A DNA stretch of 64,000 bases from Monoplex corrugatus (GCA_030674185.1 CM060306.1:37380483-37444482); one strand, 5' to 3'; counted from the stretch's first letter, positions 11,898-23,084 are shown. Numbers and translations: made by a program. Notes: generated by a model not told the origin, from the letters alone.

Positions 11898-12044
11898 ACT
11901 CCACAGTAGCAATGGATGTAGGGTTTGACATCCTTGTTAATTTTATAGACTAGAAAATGAGTGTCGAGAGGGTTTGGAGAGATTCCTGAATCTGTTCTCC
12001 TTCCCTCATCCCCTTCCAGTTTTCCCTCCTTCTGTATCAGCAGT

Positions 12045-12197
12045 AGAGCACCAGGTAGACCCAGGTAGAAAATGCTAGACGGACTTGCGGAGTGGCTGAA
12101 GACGAGGCGGGTGGGGGAGATGCTTGGGGCAACAAGAGATAGAGACAGATGGAAGTCCATGATCGCCAACGGCATGCGGCAGGGCACCTGATGATGA
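12045..12197 (+). mobile_element. 5'-truncated LINE 3' end with 12-bp TSD
   Basis: Nearly identical to the last 150 bp of the LINE insertion at 46431-46870, ending in CACCTGATGATGA. TGTATCAGCAGT at 12033-12044 and 12198-12209 is the target-site duplication. It encodes only the last residues of the ORF2-like protein. Confidence 0.85.
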
Positions 12198-12284
12198 TGT
12201 ATCAGCAGTGTTTTATCTCAACGTTTTGTTCTCGTTTGTGTTGACCAGAAGACACTTCATTCTGTCGAGTGAAATGTGTTCTTT

Positions 12285-12664
12285 TGTTGTTGTTGTTGTG
12301 TTGTTTGTTTGTTTTCTTGTTTGCTCATCTATTTTTTCTGTTTGTTCGTTAGTTCGTTTGTTTGTTCGTTCATTTCCTTTGTTTGTGTTTGTTTGTTTGT
12401 AGAGCTAAAGGTGTTTTTTTGTTTCTTTGATTGCTTATTTGTTTGCCCTTTTTTGTTTGTTTGTTTGTTTGTTTGTTTGTTCGCTTGTTTGTTTGTTTGT
12501 TTGTTGTTTGTTTGTTTGTGTGTCGAGCAAAAGATGGTTTTTGTTTCTTTGCTTGTTTGTTCATCTGTTTTCTGTTTGTTCGTTCGCTCGTTCTTGTTTG
12601 TCTGTGTGATTGTTTGATCGATTTGTTTGTTTGTTTGTTTGTTTGCTTCTTTGTTTGTTTGTTT
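12285..12664. repeat. (TTTG)n array
   Basis: Variant TTTG/TTCG tetramers containing two near-identical blocks (about 12360-12430 and 12490-12560). Confidence 0.9.
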
Positions 12665-12966
12665 ATCCATACCACATCAAGACAACCCTACATTCTTTCT
12701 CTTACAACTGAGTAACATCTTCCTGCATTTACCATCTTTTTCCTGTTTATGAAAAGAGAATGACTTTTAGGAACTGACTGCCAAGCAATGTGTCCAGCAG
12801 TCTTTCTCCGTTCCAGCCTTTTGTTATGTCTGTTTTGTTTTTGATTTTTGTGTTTGTTTCGTTTTGTGTTTCAGACAAGACAGTTTATTCTGTCGAGTAA
12901 CAGGTCTGTTTTTGTCTGATTGTTTGTCTTTCCGATTTGTACGTACCAGTGCAAGGGACTCAACTC

Positions 12967-13143
12967 TCCTCTCTCTCTCTCTCTCTCTCCTTTCTCTCTC
13001 TCTCTCTCTCTCCTCGCTCTCGCTCCTCGCTCGCTCTCTCTCTCTCTCTCTCTCGCTCTCTCTGTGTGTCTCCGGCTGTCTGTCTGTCTGTCTGTCTCTC
13101 TCTCTGTCTGTCTGTCTGTCTGTCTCTTTCTTCCTCTGTATCA

Positions 13144-13177
<34 letters not shown>

Positions 13178-13467
13178 TTCTTCTTCTGTATCAGTCTCTC
13201 TGTCTATGTGTTTCTGTCTCTCTGTCTCAGTGTCTCTGTCTCTCTCTTTGTCTCTCTTTCTTTCTCTGTCTTTTTGTCTCTCTGTCTCTGTCTCTCTTTC
13301 TCTCTCTGTCTCTCTCTCTCTTTGTCTCTCTCTTACTCTGTCTGTCTCTATCTCACTCTGTCTCTCTCCCGTCTCTTTCTGTCTGTCTGTCTGTCTGTCT
13401 GTCTGTTTCTTTCTGTCTCTCTCTCTCTCCTTTAGAGCTGTAACTGTGTATATATATATATATATAT
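12967..13467. repeat. (CT)n, (GTCT)n and (TA)n array
   Basis: CT-rich then GTCT-rich simple repeats, ending in TA repeats at 13449-13467. Confidence 0.93.
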
Positions 13468-13542
13468 TCATTCAGTTACTTATTCTTACACCTATGTTTT
13501 TCAATTATATCCTTTCTTCCCTCTGTGTTCAAGTGGCTTCGT

Positions 13543-13605
13543 TAGGTCAGTTGGTTAGAACGCCAAGCTGATTACACACGGGTCATGAGGTCGATCTGGG
13601 CCACA
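13543..13605 (+). mobile_element. Second tRNA-like SINE head
   Basis: TTCGTTAGGTCAGTTGGTTA has an A-box form; GAGGTCGATCTGG is a decayed B box. It lies just 5' of the family B head at 13613 in the same orientation. Confidence 0.55.
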
Positions 13606-13612
13606 GTTTTAC

Positions 13613-13915
13613 AGCGGGCGGGCTTGGCTCCAGTGACAGAGCTTTGGATTCAAGATTTGATATCTTGAGTTCAATCCCAGCCCGCAAACTAAAAACTAGA
13701 CATTCGCTGCCCATCTTAATGCTCTGTTCATTGGTGTCAACATAGTGCTTTATAGGTTTCCTCTCCCCCCCCCCCCCCATCCATTTCAAGACTTTGTGAA
13801 CGCTTACCGGTTTTGCGTAGGCTCAAGGAGTCTTCCAGATAACAGATAACAGACTGGGTAGAGCCCGTATGGAATTATCCGTGGGCGATGAATCCCTTTT
13901 GAATAAATTCCAATC
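13613..13915 (+). mobile_element. SINE family B
   Basis: The head contains GAGTTCAATCCCAGCCCGC (B box), followed by the full body with a C12 run at about 13767-13778 and the usual 3' end. Confidence 0.8.
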
Positions 13916-13945
13916 TCCTCCGCATTTCTGAAAGACCCAGCCTCA

Positions 13946-14150
13946 AATGGTGAATCTGGTGATCTGGAGTCTGGAATTTGTTCCAGAGCAATTCATCGTA
14001 CTTGGACAATTCCACATGCGCTCCTCCCAGATCTGTGAACAATTATCTGTCAAAACTCCATCTTGAAATGGGGAGAGGATCAGGGCCTGTAAAACACTGA
14101 CACCATTATACTGGCTGGAGCATTATGACGGACAACAAACAAGCTTGATG
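13946..14150 (-). mobile_element. SINE family B, 5'-truncated
   Basis: The 3' half of the family in inverse orientation (GATCTGGAGTCTGGAATTTG ... CACATGCGCTCCTCCC). Confidence 0.65.
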
Positions 14151-14255
14151 AAAGAATATTAATAATGGTAACTTGTAAGTCTTTAGTATCAGTGGTGTGT
14201 ATGGGCAACCGTTCGAAAGTCGCAATATCCCGGATGAGCTCCTGTTTTTGAGGGT

Positions 14256-14545
14256 CGGATGGCTTTGTTGATAGAGCTATGGACTCAATATTTGATGTCG
14301 CCAGTTCAATTCTAGCTCACAACATAACACCAAGCTGTTAGCTGGTCATTGTAATGCCCCAATCGTTCTGGTGGTGTCAGCTTAGTGCCTCATGTGTTCC
14401 GTTTTCTCTCCCACCTTCCAATTTCAAGGCTTTGCCTGCAAAAAGACTTCTTCGCAGGCTCGAAGAATCTGCCAGATTACCACTAGTAGATTTGGATAGA
14501 GCGCGTATGGAATTGTTCGAGTGTAATGAATCCTCTTGAGTAACG
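14256..14545 (+). mobile_element. SINE family B
   Basis: GGCTTTGTTGATAGAGC head, CAGTTCAATTCTAGC B-box remnant, body and 3' end GTGTAATGAATCCTCTTGAG. Confidence 0.75.
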
Positions 14546-14789
14546 GCATCGTGGTTAAGGTGGAACCAACGTAGTTTAAATGGGACGAATTATCCCGATT
14601 CCATTTGGTTGTTGACGTACCGTGACCATCAGTGTGTCCCTTCAAGGACCAAAGTACAGAGTGGGATTTAAGTGTCTGTTTTCGGTAAACATGCACATGT
14701 GTTTAAAATAATAACATAACTCAAACAGAACTGTTGACACAGCCGTGAACTCGAAATCTGACAAGAACTGGAACCAGAAATAACACGAA

Positions 14790-15045
14790 AATAGAAAGAA
14801 TCAGAACGCGTATTTAATACAACCAGACAAGACAGGCACAAATTTTCGGCTAAATGGCCTTTGTCAAGCGTAAATCTAAGATCACAAACGAACAAACACC
14901 AACTACAAAAAGTAGGAGTAAAAGATTTAAACTTCCCTGCTGCTTCGTCTGGTGGGAAACAGCAGGGGAAGTTTCAGTCTTTTTGCTCCTATTTCCCTGT
15001 TGTTGTTTTTTAACGCGAGCAGTCGCACTTGTTTTGGATTTCATT
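14790..15045 (-). mobile_element. Penelope-LTR-like repeat with hammerhead-like core, copy 1
   Basis: On the minus strand a core reads GCTTGACAAAGGCC-loop-GCCGAAAATTTG. The plus strand also holds an inverted pair (AAACTTCCCTGCTG at about 14930 and CAGCAGGGGAAGTTT at about 14965) and the block GCAGTCGCACTTGTTTTGG. It is alignable with 18075-18310. The Penelope assignment is an inference from the hammerhead-like core. Confidence 0.4.
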
Positions 15046-15079
15046 TGACAAGAACTGACTTCCGGCACACCCTGCAGCA

Positions 15080-15275
15080 TGAAAACAGGCCTAGTTCACT
15101 GCCCATCTTTTATGCTCTAGTCATTCTGATGGTGTCAGTGTTGTATAGATCCCGTTCTACCTCCCACCACTACCACTCTTCCCTCAAGGAGTCTGTTAGA
15201 CAGGTACTACTGGCAGATATAGGTATAGCGCATATGGAATTGTGCGAGTGCGATGACTAAACCAGAAGTCTAAGA
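15080..15275 (+). mobile_element. SINE family B, internally shortened
   Basis: AACAGGCCTAGTTCACTGCC through CTGATGGTGTCAGTG to GCGATGACTAAACC. The middle of the body is missing. Confidence 0.6.
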
Positions 15276-15335
15276 CAGCTGCATGAACTGACTTTATTGG
15301 TGACATGTTTTTGACGAGTTGACGAGTGTCTGAGA

Positions 15336-15339
<4 letters not shown>

Positions 15340-15405
<66 letters not shown>

Positions 15406-15440
15406 GAAAGAAAGAAAGACAAACAGACAGACAGACAGAG
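15340..15440. repeat. (GA)n and (CAGA)n tract
   Basis: About 34 bp of GA followed by CAGA tetramers. Confidence 0.92.
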
Positions 15441-15746
15441 GTGAACTGACCTTGACCACAAACGAGCACAAGTCCATGCTGTGCGCCGCAAGAGAAAAAG
15501 GAGGGGAGGGCGGGGGCGGGGCAAATGGCAGAGGGATGGGCGACGGGCGTGGTGAGGGGAGTGGAGGGAGGCAAGGCCTCGATCCCTCCAAAAGCCAGGG
15601 CATGCTACACAACACCTTTCCCCCCACTCCTGCTTTTGTTTACCGCTTCCACGTGCACAGGAACCGCAGAGTTGGTTGTGGAGGTTGCTGTGGGGGAGGG
15701 GTGGTGGGGTTCTGGCAGCCGGCAGGAAGAGTAACTAAGCGCGTAC

Positions 15747-16285
15747 AACCAGTCGCCGTGGTGTAGTGGTTAACGCAACGGACTGCTGACTGGAAGGTTT
15801 TGGGTTCGAATCCCCATCAGTCCCTTCAAAAATCATTGTGGGATTTTTCGGCTCTAACCGGCTCCTACCCAGAATTGGGCGTGCTATGGGCTCATTGGGA
15901 AGACTGGGAAGACTGGGACCACACAGTCGGGTCTCATCCACTTCACGGATGCGTCATTGAAGGTGTTGCTCAAACCTTCTGACCAGCACCAAAGGTGGTT
16001 GTATCTCTCCGGCCTGGTTGACGCCAGGATATACTATGATAGTAAGCGTAGTGTCACGTAGTCTCAATCCTAGATGGAACTCCATAGCATCATGATTATC
16101 ATCCTCATCGACATCATCATCATAATCGCATTGTAAAAAAGTGTGCCAGCTTCTGTGGCCATTAAGGTGGCGTAGAAAATGGGACGAAAAAAAAAAAAAA
16201 AAAGGTGAGCGCAAAGGTAACCTCTCTGGGTGCGATGATCCTGAAAAAATAAAAAAATAAAAATAAAAATAAAATTTAAAAAAAC
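15747..16285 (+). mobile_element. tRNA-headed SINE, family A
   Basis: Head with A and B boxes at 15756-15822, the family A body, and a long AAATA-type tail. A short duplication CGCGTAC (15740-15746 and 16286-16292) flanks it. Confidence 0.87.
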
Positions 16286-16539
16286 CGCGTACGATCGAGC
16301 ATTTGCGATGGGTTTTCTAGCTACCGCTCGTGCGTGCTAATTATTAGGCGTCTTGGCATTGTGCCTGTCTGTCCGCATCTTTCATAACGCCGCTGTCGTG
16401 TCAACGCCATGGACAGGTTTCCTCAACCGACTTTAACTTACTGTTACTATAGACTGAGGTCTTGTTTGCGCTTGAGCGATGGCCGCTCCATCTCAGTCAG
16501 CAGCACTGTAAAGCCAGTCTCAGAAGAGTGCATTTATTG

Positions 16540-16680
16540 ACTGATCTGAGTTTTACGTCAGCATTGACTCACCTCAGGTGATATGACCGACGGGGATTTA
16601 GACCATCCCAGGGAAATGGAGGAAAGGGCGCTTATCTAGTGCTGCTCTGACAACAACATCACTGAGCTACAATTATTTAA
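16540..16680 (-). mobile_element. SINE family D, inverted partial copy
   Basis: The reverse complement carries TTTCCCTGGGATGGTC, CACCTGAGG and GCTGACGTAAAACTC, alignable with 9480-9580. Confidence 0.55.
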
Positions 16681-16814
16681 GATGACATCAGGAGCATTCA
16701 ATTCGAACTCAACATTGAATGCAATTCCGCTCACTAGTAACTGATGATAATGGCATATAGATCTCAAAGAACGTCATAGTAATTGTAGAAAAAGATATAA
16801 AACAATCAACACCG

Positions 16815-16935
16815 TGCTAGCGCTTAGGGTTCTGCGCAGGCTTTAGTGGTCTCCCAGATAACTATAAGAAGATTTGGGTGGAGCGAATATGGAACTGGTC
16901 GAGTGGAATCAATCCATATTGAACAAACTCCAAAA
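16815..16935 (+). mobile_element. SINE family B, 3' fragment
   Basis: GGTTCTGCGCAGGC ... GATTTGGGTGGAGCG ... ATTGAACAAACTCC is the terminal third of the family. Confidence 0.6.
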
Positions 16936-17159
16936 TCAAGCAGCTGCGTCTCCAGATAGAAATCAGCCTTTGGTTTTCCTTTTACCGACCCCTAAGGTAA
17001 TTAAATTACATTGATAGTATGACAGGCACGCAGAATCGATAGCGTCACACTGCTGATATGATAAGTGCTTATAAGGCGCGGGTGACTCGGTGAAATCCGA
17101 TGCTTGCGATCTGTGCGGAGACGCAGTTAATGTTAGTTACTTATCCTTACTGCCTATTA

Positions 17160-17570
17160 TATACACCACTGGCTTCGGTTGTTGGGCAGCGATGAAGGTT
17201 CCTCGCTTACGTCTGTTGTGGGAGAGCTTATGTGTAGTACCCCAAGTGTGTTTCAGAGCCTGAAGGTCATCTTTTGTTGTTCGTCGCCAGGTGTTTTTGG
17301 AGCTTCCTAGATCTGTTTTACGTCTTCCTTCTGGTTTTCAATGAAGAACAGTCGGGGTAACGTTGTCCTGCTGTCTACAGATGACGTGTCCAATCCGTCC
17401 CCTTCTTTTCTAATGGTAGTGCCCATACTCTCTTGTTTGCATTGGGCAAGTCTTTGTTGGATGCAGATAACGTCGGGCCAGAAACTTCGTGTGATTCTTC
17501 GCCGGAGATTGATTGTGTGGACTATTGATAGTTCGGTAAGGTCGCGCTTTCTGTTACCCTCCAGTATACT
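17160..17570 (-). pseudogene. LINE 3' end, decayed
   Basis: The minus strand reads GHVICRQQDNVTPTVLHWKP then EGRRKT, KNTWRRTTKDDLQALKHTWG and further GTF-type blocks. This is the WxPEGKRxxGxxxxTWRR region found 3' of the RT in RTE-like LINEs. Frameshifts are present. Confidence 0.6.
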
Positions 17571-18074
17571 GAGCCCTAAAAGTAGGGAGGAAAGGATACA
17601 GTTTTGCTGCAGTCTCAGCTAATGTTAATTAGTTTATTTATAATTATCATGGGTTGCAACTTTCAGTGCGGACCATCTCGATCGCCGCGAGCAGAAAATA
17701 AGAGCAAAGCATTTTTGTTTGTTTGGTTATTCGTTTACCTCCCCCTTCCATTCCTGAAAGCGTCCCTGTGACACAGCTTTTACTGAGCACAATGACAAAC
17801 CATAAGTAATCTGTTACGCAACAGAATCCAGAAATGCCATTTCATGTTTCTTCCTGTTCCCAGGTCTACCTGATTCGTTGCACTGGGCACAATCCATTCC
17901 CTTACCTCTTGGCTCTTGCCCTGTACCTTCTTCAGAACAGGGCGATGCCGATATGGCATGTCCACTTCTCAAATTGCAGAACTCATCTCACTTCCCCTTT
18001 GACATCATTGTTGCCTCCCCTCTCACCACTTCTTACTACTGCTCATGAACACATGGGCATTCCATTTGGTCCCT

Positions 18075-18310
18075 TTTTATCCACTGGACGAGGCGGCAGG
18101 GAAGTTTTTAGTCCTCTTTTTATTATCCGTTGTTTGGCGTTGTTTGTGGTCTGTTTGTGACCGTGCATTCGCGCTTGACAAAGGCCGGTTGGCCGAAAAT
18201 TTGCGCTTGTCTTGTCTTGTTGTGTTGAATGCGCGCTTGCTTTGGTTTGCTTGTTCTTCAGGTTCCTGTTTGCTTGGGCGCGGGCAGTCGCACCTGTTTT
18301 GGATCCAATA
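18075..18310 (+). mobile_element. Penelope-LTR-like repeat with hammerhead-like core, copy 2
   Basis: Plus strand GCTTGACAAAGGCC-GGTT-GGCCGAAAATTTG lies at about 18174-18204. It is followed by GGGCAGTCGCACCTGTTTTGG, shared with the copy at 14790-15045. No ORF is associated. Confidence 0.4.
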
Positions 18311-18339
18311 TTATGTTTGTCACAAATCACCATGTTGAA

Positions 18340-18612
18340 TCTAAAGTCTGGGGTTAGTTCAAGAGGGTTTCATCGCATTTGGACAATTCCGTTCCATACC
18401 TGTCATCAGTTTATTGGCAGACCCTTTAAAACTGCGCAAAAATCAACACTGGCAAGGTGTTAAGGAAGGGAGTCGGGACCTATGAAACATTGACACCACC
18501 AACATGATTAGAAAATCAATTAAGATGGACAGCCATTGAGTCAGGTTTTATGTTGTGCGATGAGATTGAACTCGAGACAACAGATATTGAGGTCACGTCT
18601 CTATCAACAAGA
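18340..18612 (-). mobile_element. SINE family B
   Basis: Inverted copy from TCTGGGGTTAGTTCAAGAGG to the head region GAACTCGAGACAACAGATAT. Confidence 0.7.
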
Positions 18613-18722
18613 AAAACAACAACAAAATAATCCAAGAAAACGAAAACAATCAAATTAAAAAACAAGCGCAACATGATGTCTAAACGGTAATATACATGTA
18701 GCATTTACTTACTAGATCAATG

Positions 18723-18838
18723 TGCCTCTCTGTCTGTCTGTCTGTCAGTCTCTTTCTCTCTATCTATCTGTCTGTCTCTATCTGTCTGCCTGTCTGTTTG
18801 TCTCTCTCTCTCTCTCTCTTTCTCTGTCTGTCTGTCAG
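18723..18838. repeat. (GTCT)n / (CT)n tract
   Basis: GTCT and TCTC simple repeats immediately upstream of the RT fragment at 18925. Confidence 0.92.
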
Positions 18839-18924
18839 CTCCCAGAACACAATCAAAATTTAAAACAAAGACTTTGGTCTGACCATCAACTTGAAAAAGA
18901 ACCAAGACGTTCTGAGCCAAGACG

Positions 18925-19470
18925 TGGACAGAAGTGACTGTAACAACTATAGTGGCATTTCCCTACTGAACATCGCAGGCAAACTGTATGCCCGAGTCGT
19001 GTTGGCGCGTCTCCAAAAGCTAGCCGAGCGTGTCTTCCCTGAGCCCCTGTGTGGCTTCCAATCAGAACACTCCATAGTGGACAAAATTTTTTTCCCCTTC
19101 TTCAACTATAGGAGAAATGCAGAGAACAGCGAAAACCTCTCTACATCGCCTTCATCGACCTTACCAAGGCCTTTGACCAAGTCAGCAGGGACGGACTATT
19201 CAACATTCTCCTAAAAATAGGATCCCCCCCCCCCCCCAAACACCCCCCAAGGCTGCGCAACCTGATCAGATCACTCCACGACGATATGAAGGCAACCATC
19301 CATAGGCTACGAGGACATGTTGTCCGAACCCTTTGATATCAAAAGCGGCGTCAAACAAGGCTGTGTCCTTGCTCCCACGCTTTTCGGCATCTTCTTCTCC
19401 ATGCTCCTGAAGCATGCTTTTGGGACTGCAACGAAAGGAGTGTACCTACGCACAAGGCCCGATGTAGTCA
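18925..19470 (+). pseudogene. Non-LTR reverse transcriptase fragment, frameshifted
   Basis: Three frames in turn give RT blocks: NNYSGISLLNIAGKLYARVV, then LYIAFIDLTKAFDQVSRDGL (19141-19200), then SEPFDIKSGVKQGCVLAPTL with FGIFFSMLL. The frame breaks fall near a T-rich run (about 19085) and a C13 run (19226-19238). The YADD block and everything after it are missing, so the element is dead. Clade not assigned. Confidence 0.8.
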
Positions 19471-19665
19471 CCGTTTTTGGTTCGTGTGACCTTGACCTTG
19501 GTGACTTTTAAAACTTACCCTGCCGCGATATCTCAGCGGTTCACACCTTTAACTAAACATTGATCCACCCAAGAGCTGACTGAATCGTTTCCACGCATTT
19601 TTTCAGAAGATCGACAGACAGACGAGACAGACCCAGGCGGCAGCACACCACCCACGCACACACAC

Positions 19666-19735
<70 letters not shown>

Positions 19736-19740
19736 CTAAC
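19470..19740 (+). repeat. Dispersed repeat leading into a (CA)n tract
   Basis: TTTTTGGTTCGTGTGACCTT GACCTTGG ... CCACCCAAGAGCTGA runs into the AC array at 19650. It is alignable with 52795-52960, which also ends in (AC)n, and inverted with 20725-20830. Confidence 0.55.
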
Positions 19741-19795
19741 TAAACAACCAATAGTTTTTATAACTAAACAAACACACTTATACGCAATACGCAAA

Positions 19796-19852
<57 letters not shown>

Positions 19853-20147
19853 ACACACACGTACAACACATACACACACACACATACACACACACACACA
19901 CACCCACACAACAAACACACACACACACACACTCATCACTCAAAACACACACACAAACACACACACACACACACAACACACACACACACTACACACATAC
20001 ACACACACAACACACACATACACACACCCACGATAACACACATACACACTACACACACACACACACACCCACGCATACACACTACACACAACACACACAC
20101 ACACACACACTCATTCACTCAAAAACACACACACAGACACACACCAC

Positions 20148-20182
<35 letters not shown>

Positions 20183-20276
20183 TCACTGAAACACACACAC
20201 ACACACTCACAGAGACACAGACACACAGACAGACACACACACACAACCACACACACACACACACACACACACACCA
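19650..20276. repeat. Large interrupted (AC)n array
   Basis: More than 600 bp of AC dinucleotides with short interruptions (AACTAACTAAAC, ACTCATCACTCAAA and similar). This is the longest simple repeat in the window. Confidence 0.96.
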
Positions 20277-20471
20277 CTCGCATATTTGTTACGTAGATCC
20301 AACAAAAAGACGGTGCACAATGTTGACTCTGCTATACATGTATATGCGTTGGGTTATTAATTAATGATACATGTAATGTATGAATTAATTAACTCAAGAT
20401 TTATTACAGAGTTAGTCGGTACCCATCTAACAATCAGCTGACTTGGATAGGACACTGTAGCTTTTCGTTTT

Positions 20472-20671
20472 GTATGCGTGCGTGCGTGCGTGTTTGCGTG
20501 TTTGCGTGTGCGTGTGTGTGTGCGTGTGTGTGTGTGTGTTGTGTCTGTGTGTATGTGTGTCTGTGTTTCTTTTTTCCCTCCTCAAATCTGTCTTTGAAGA
20601 AAAAGGGAGATTACTTCATACTGACAGGAGGTGTGTGTGTGCGTGCGTGCGTGCGTGCGTGCGTGCGTGGT

Positions 20672-20713
<42 letters not shown>

Positions 20714-20720
20714 ATATAGA
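20472..20720. repeat. (GCGT)n and (GT)n tracts
   Basis: GCGT/GTGT runs at 20477-20560 and 20631-20710 around a short unique piece. Confidence 0.92.
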
Positions 20721-20724
20721 TATG

Positions 20725-20830
20725 TGTGTCCGTCTGTGACAAAAAATGCGAGGAAGTGACACGATTTTATCTTTTTTTTTATGGATGAATGTTTACCAAA
20801 TTTGGTCAAAGGTGTTAACCGTTTAGGAGT
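20725..20830 (-). repeat. Dispersed (CA)n-associated repeat, inverted
   Basis: TGACAAAAAATGCGAGG ... ATGGATGAATGTTTACCAAA TTTGGTCAAAGG is the reverse complement of the family and adjoins a (GT)n tract on its left, as expected. Confidence 0.5.
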
Positions 20831-21122
20831 GGCGACAGGATCAGGCGTGTTGTCTGCACTTTTCAGGAACTTGTGACACTACTTTAGATCTGTATTCGCA
20901 GTTCTGACAATCTACCATTACCTCGATGCTCGTTAAGTTTTATTTCATATGAAGCTTTTCAAAGTCACAGTGACTGATAATGTAGGCCATCTATATCTTC
21001 ATGATTACACTGTCTGAAATAAAAACTGTCAAAGATTCAAGGAATCAATTTTTTTGGTGTAATCTTAAGGACAAAGGTTGATTTCTGTAGTTATATGTAA
21101 TGTTCTTCTCCAATACCAATTT

Positions 21123-21222
<100 letters not shown>

Positions 21223-21234
21223 TAGTGACGTACA

Positions 21235-21532
21235 AAGGAGTTATTTCAAGAGGGATTCACCGCACTCGGACAACTCCAAATGCGCACCACCCAACTATGC
21301 CAGCAAATATCTGACAGATTTCCTAAACCTGTATGTACAAAACCCTATGCGTCGGCAAGGTCTCGGAACTGGGAAAAGGGGAGAAGGGATCTATCAAACA
21401 CTAAGCTGACGCCACCAGAATGATGGAAACATTAAGATGGGCAGCGAACAGGCCAGTTTTTAATGTTGCGGGCTGAGATTGAACTCGCAATATCAGATCT
21501 TGAGTCCATGGCTCTACAACTAGCCCCGTGCA
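21235..21532 (-). mobile_element. SINE family B beside a (GT)n tract
   Basis: Inverted copy from TTTCAAGAGGGATTCACCGC to GAACTCGCAATATCAGATCT. Its 3' end lies next to the (GT)n tract at 21125-21222. Confidence 0.75.
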
Positions 21533-21784
21533 ATGGCTTGGCCTCAGTGGCAAAGAGAACATCACCACAGTACAACGTAAGTGTGATTTGGGGCATCTTC
21601 CATGCCGACAGAAGCTGAACGTTTAAGAAATTGATAAAAACGTATCGAAGGAAAAAAGTTAGATATTACGGTCACCAAAACAAATTTTGTTTCTAAGCAT
21701 AATTATATCGAAAAGCTCTTCTTGAAGTTTGTAATAATAATACTAATATGATAAAAAAAACAAAAAAAACAGCAACAACAACAA

Positions 21785-22062
21785 CAGTAATAATAATAAT
21801 AATAATAAGAAGAAAAAGAGAATTCGAAGAAGAAGAAGAATGCGAAGAAGAAGAAGAAGAAGAAGAATGCGAAGAAGAAGAAGAATGCGAAGAATGCGAA
21901 GAAGAATGCGAAAAATGCGAAGAAGAAGAAGAATGCGAAGAATGCGAAGAAGAAGAATGCAAAGAAGAATGCGAAGAAGAAGAATGCGAAGAAGAAGAAG
22001 AAGAATGCGAAGAAGAATGTGAAGAATGCGAAGAAGAATGCGAAGAATGCGAAGAAGAATAT
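21785..22062. repeat. (GAA)n array with periodic GAATGC
   Basis: Purine-rich GAA triplets interrupted at multiples of three by TGC. It has an uninterrupted Glu/Cys frame but no other protein-like feature. Confidence 0.93.
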
Positions 22063-22224
22063 AATAACAATAATAATGGCAATAAATTTTTAGTGGACAT
22101 GTTTTATAATAAAAAGCCCAAAGCGCTTAGAATAACGAAAACATGTAGGCCTATGCAGGAACAAAAATGCACATGCCAAACCGCATCAACACCATACATT
22201 TACCAACTCACGCAATGATCACAA

Positions 22225-22283
22225 TAACACACACACACATACAGAGAGAGAGGGGGGGAAGAGAGAGAGAAAGAGAGAGAGAG

Positions 22284-22342
<59 letters not shown>
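22225..22342. repeat. (CA)n then (GA)n microsatellite
   Basis: Short CA run and about 90 bp of GA with a G8 interruption. Confidence 0.95.
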
Positions 22343-22344
<2 letters not shown>

Positions 22345-22479
22345 AATGCAACAAGAGAAGAGTGACGAATGGGATGTTAATCAAGACAGAGAATAGTTTT
22401 CAGAGAAGTTTTGAACGATATGGATCTCCATTTCTCGAGGCAGACTCAAACCGTCGTTTCATTAAGAATGATTAGTACG

Positions 22480-23040
22480 TGTAGTAAAATATGGCGGCCA
22501 TCTTGGGTCTTCATTTCGAAACGCGACAACGAATCAGGAAATGACGTTTTGAAGATTTACTGCGCCGTTTGAAGTGATGTATGATTTTGATTTGTGTGGT
22601 GTGTGTGTTAAGTTTACACTTGAACAAGATTACTTTTATTTCCCCTGATGAGACGGAAGACGATTTCATTTCGTCAAATTGAAGCTATTTGATTCTCTAA
22701 CTTGCACCAAACAGATCTGTGCATAGTCCTTATTTCAAGTAAACGTAGATCTAGCTCTTTATTACCCTTTGACTGTATCAAAACTTGACTGAAATTTTTT
22801 TTACAAGTGGGAGTCAACATATACGATCGTATACACCCTATCATAAGCTTCATTTTCTGCCTCTAACTTGACGTAACCACGAGAAGTAAAATATGCGGTT
22901 CTGGGTATGTTTGAGTTTTTCATCTGCACAACCTATTTGCAATGAGAAATGCTTGTGTTAGAAACGAATGTTTTTTGTTGTCATTCATTCTTGAATAAAA
23001 AGATATTATAGAATGGCTTGACCATGTAATTTTGTTCTTC
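22480..23040. other. Unique stretch with YY1-like motif
   Basis: AAAATATGGCGGCCATCTTGG at its left end matches the YY1 consensus on both strands. The rest is AT-rich and without recognised protein. Confidence 0.35.
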
Positions 23041-23084
23041 TTCTTCTTACGTTTCACTGACATGTGGGGGACGTGTCATATCGG

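Noticed and set aside
12824..13571. Frames of 168-235 residues on both strands
   Set aside because: Pure simple-repeat translation of (CT)n/(GTCT)n.
19650..20276. Satellite centromere or CRISPR-like array
   Set aside because: Unit is a dinucleotide with irregular interruptions; there are no spaced repeats with unique spacers.
21748..22218. 156-residue Glu/Cys-rich frame
   Set aside because: The body is the GAA/TGC array and the ends are unrelated low-complexity sequence; no gene signals around it.
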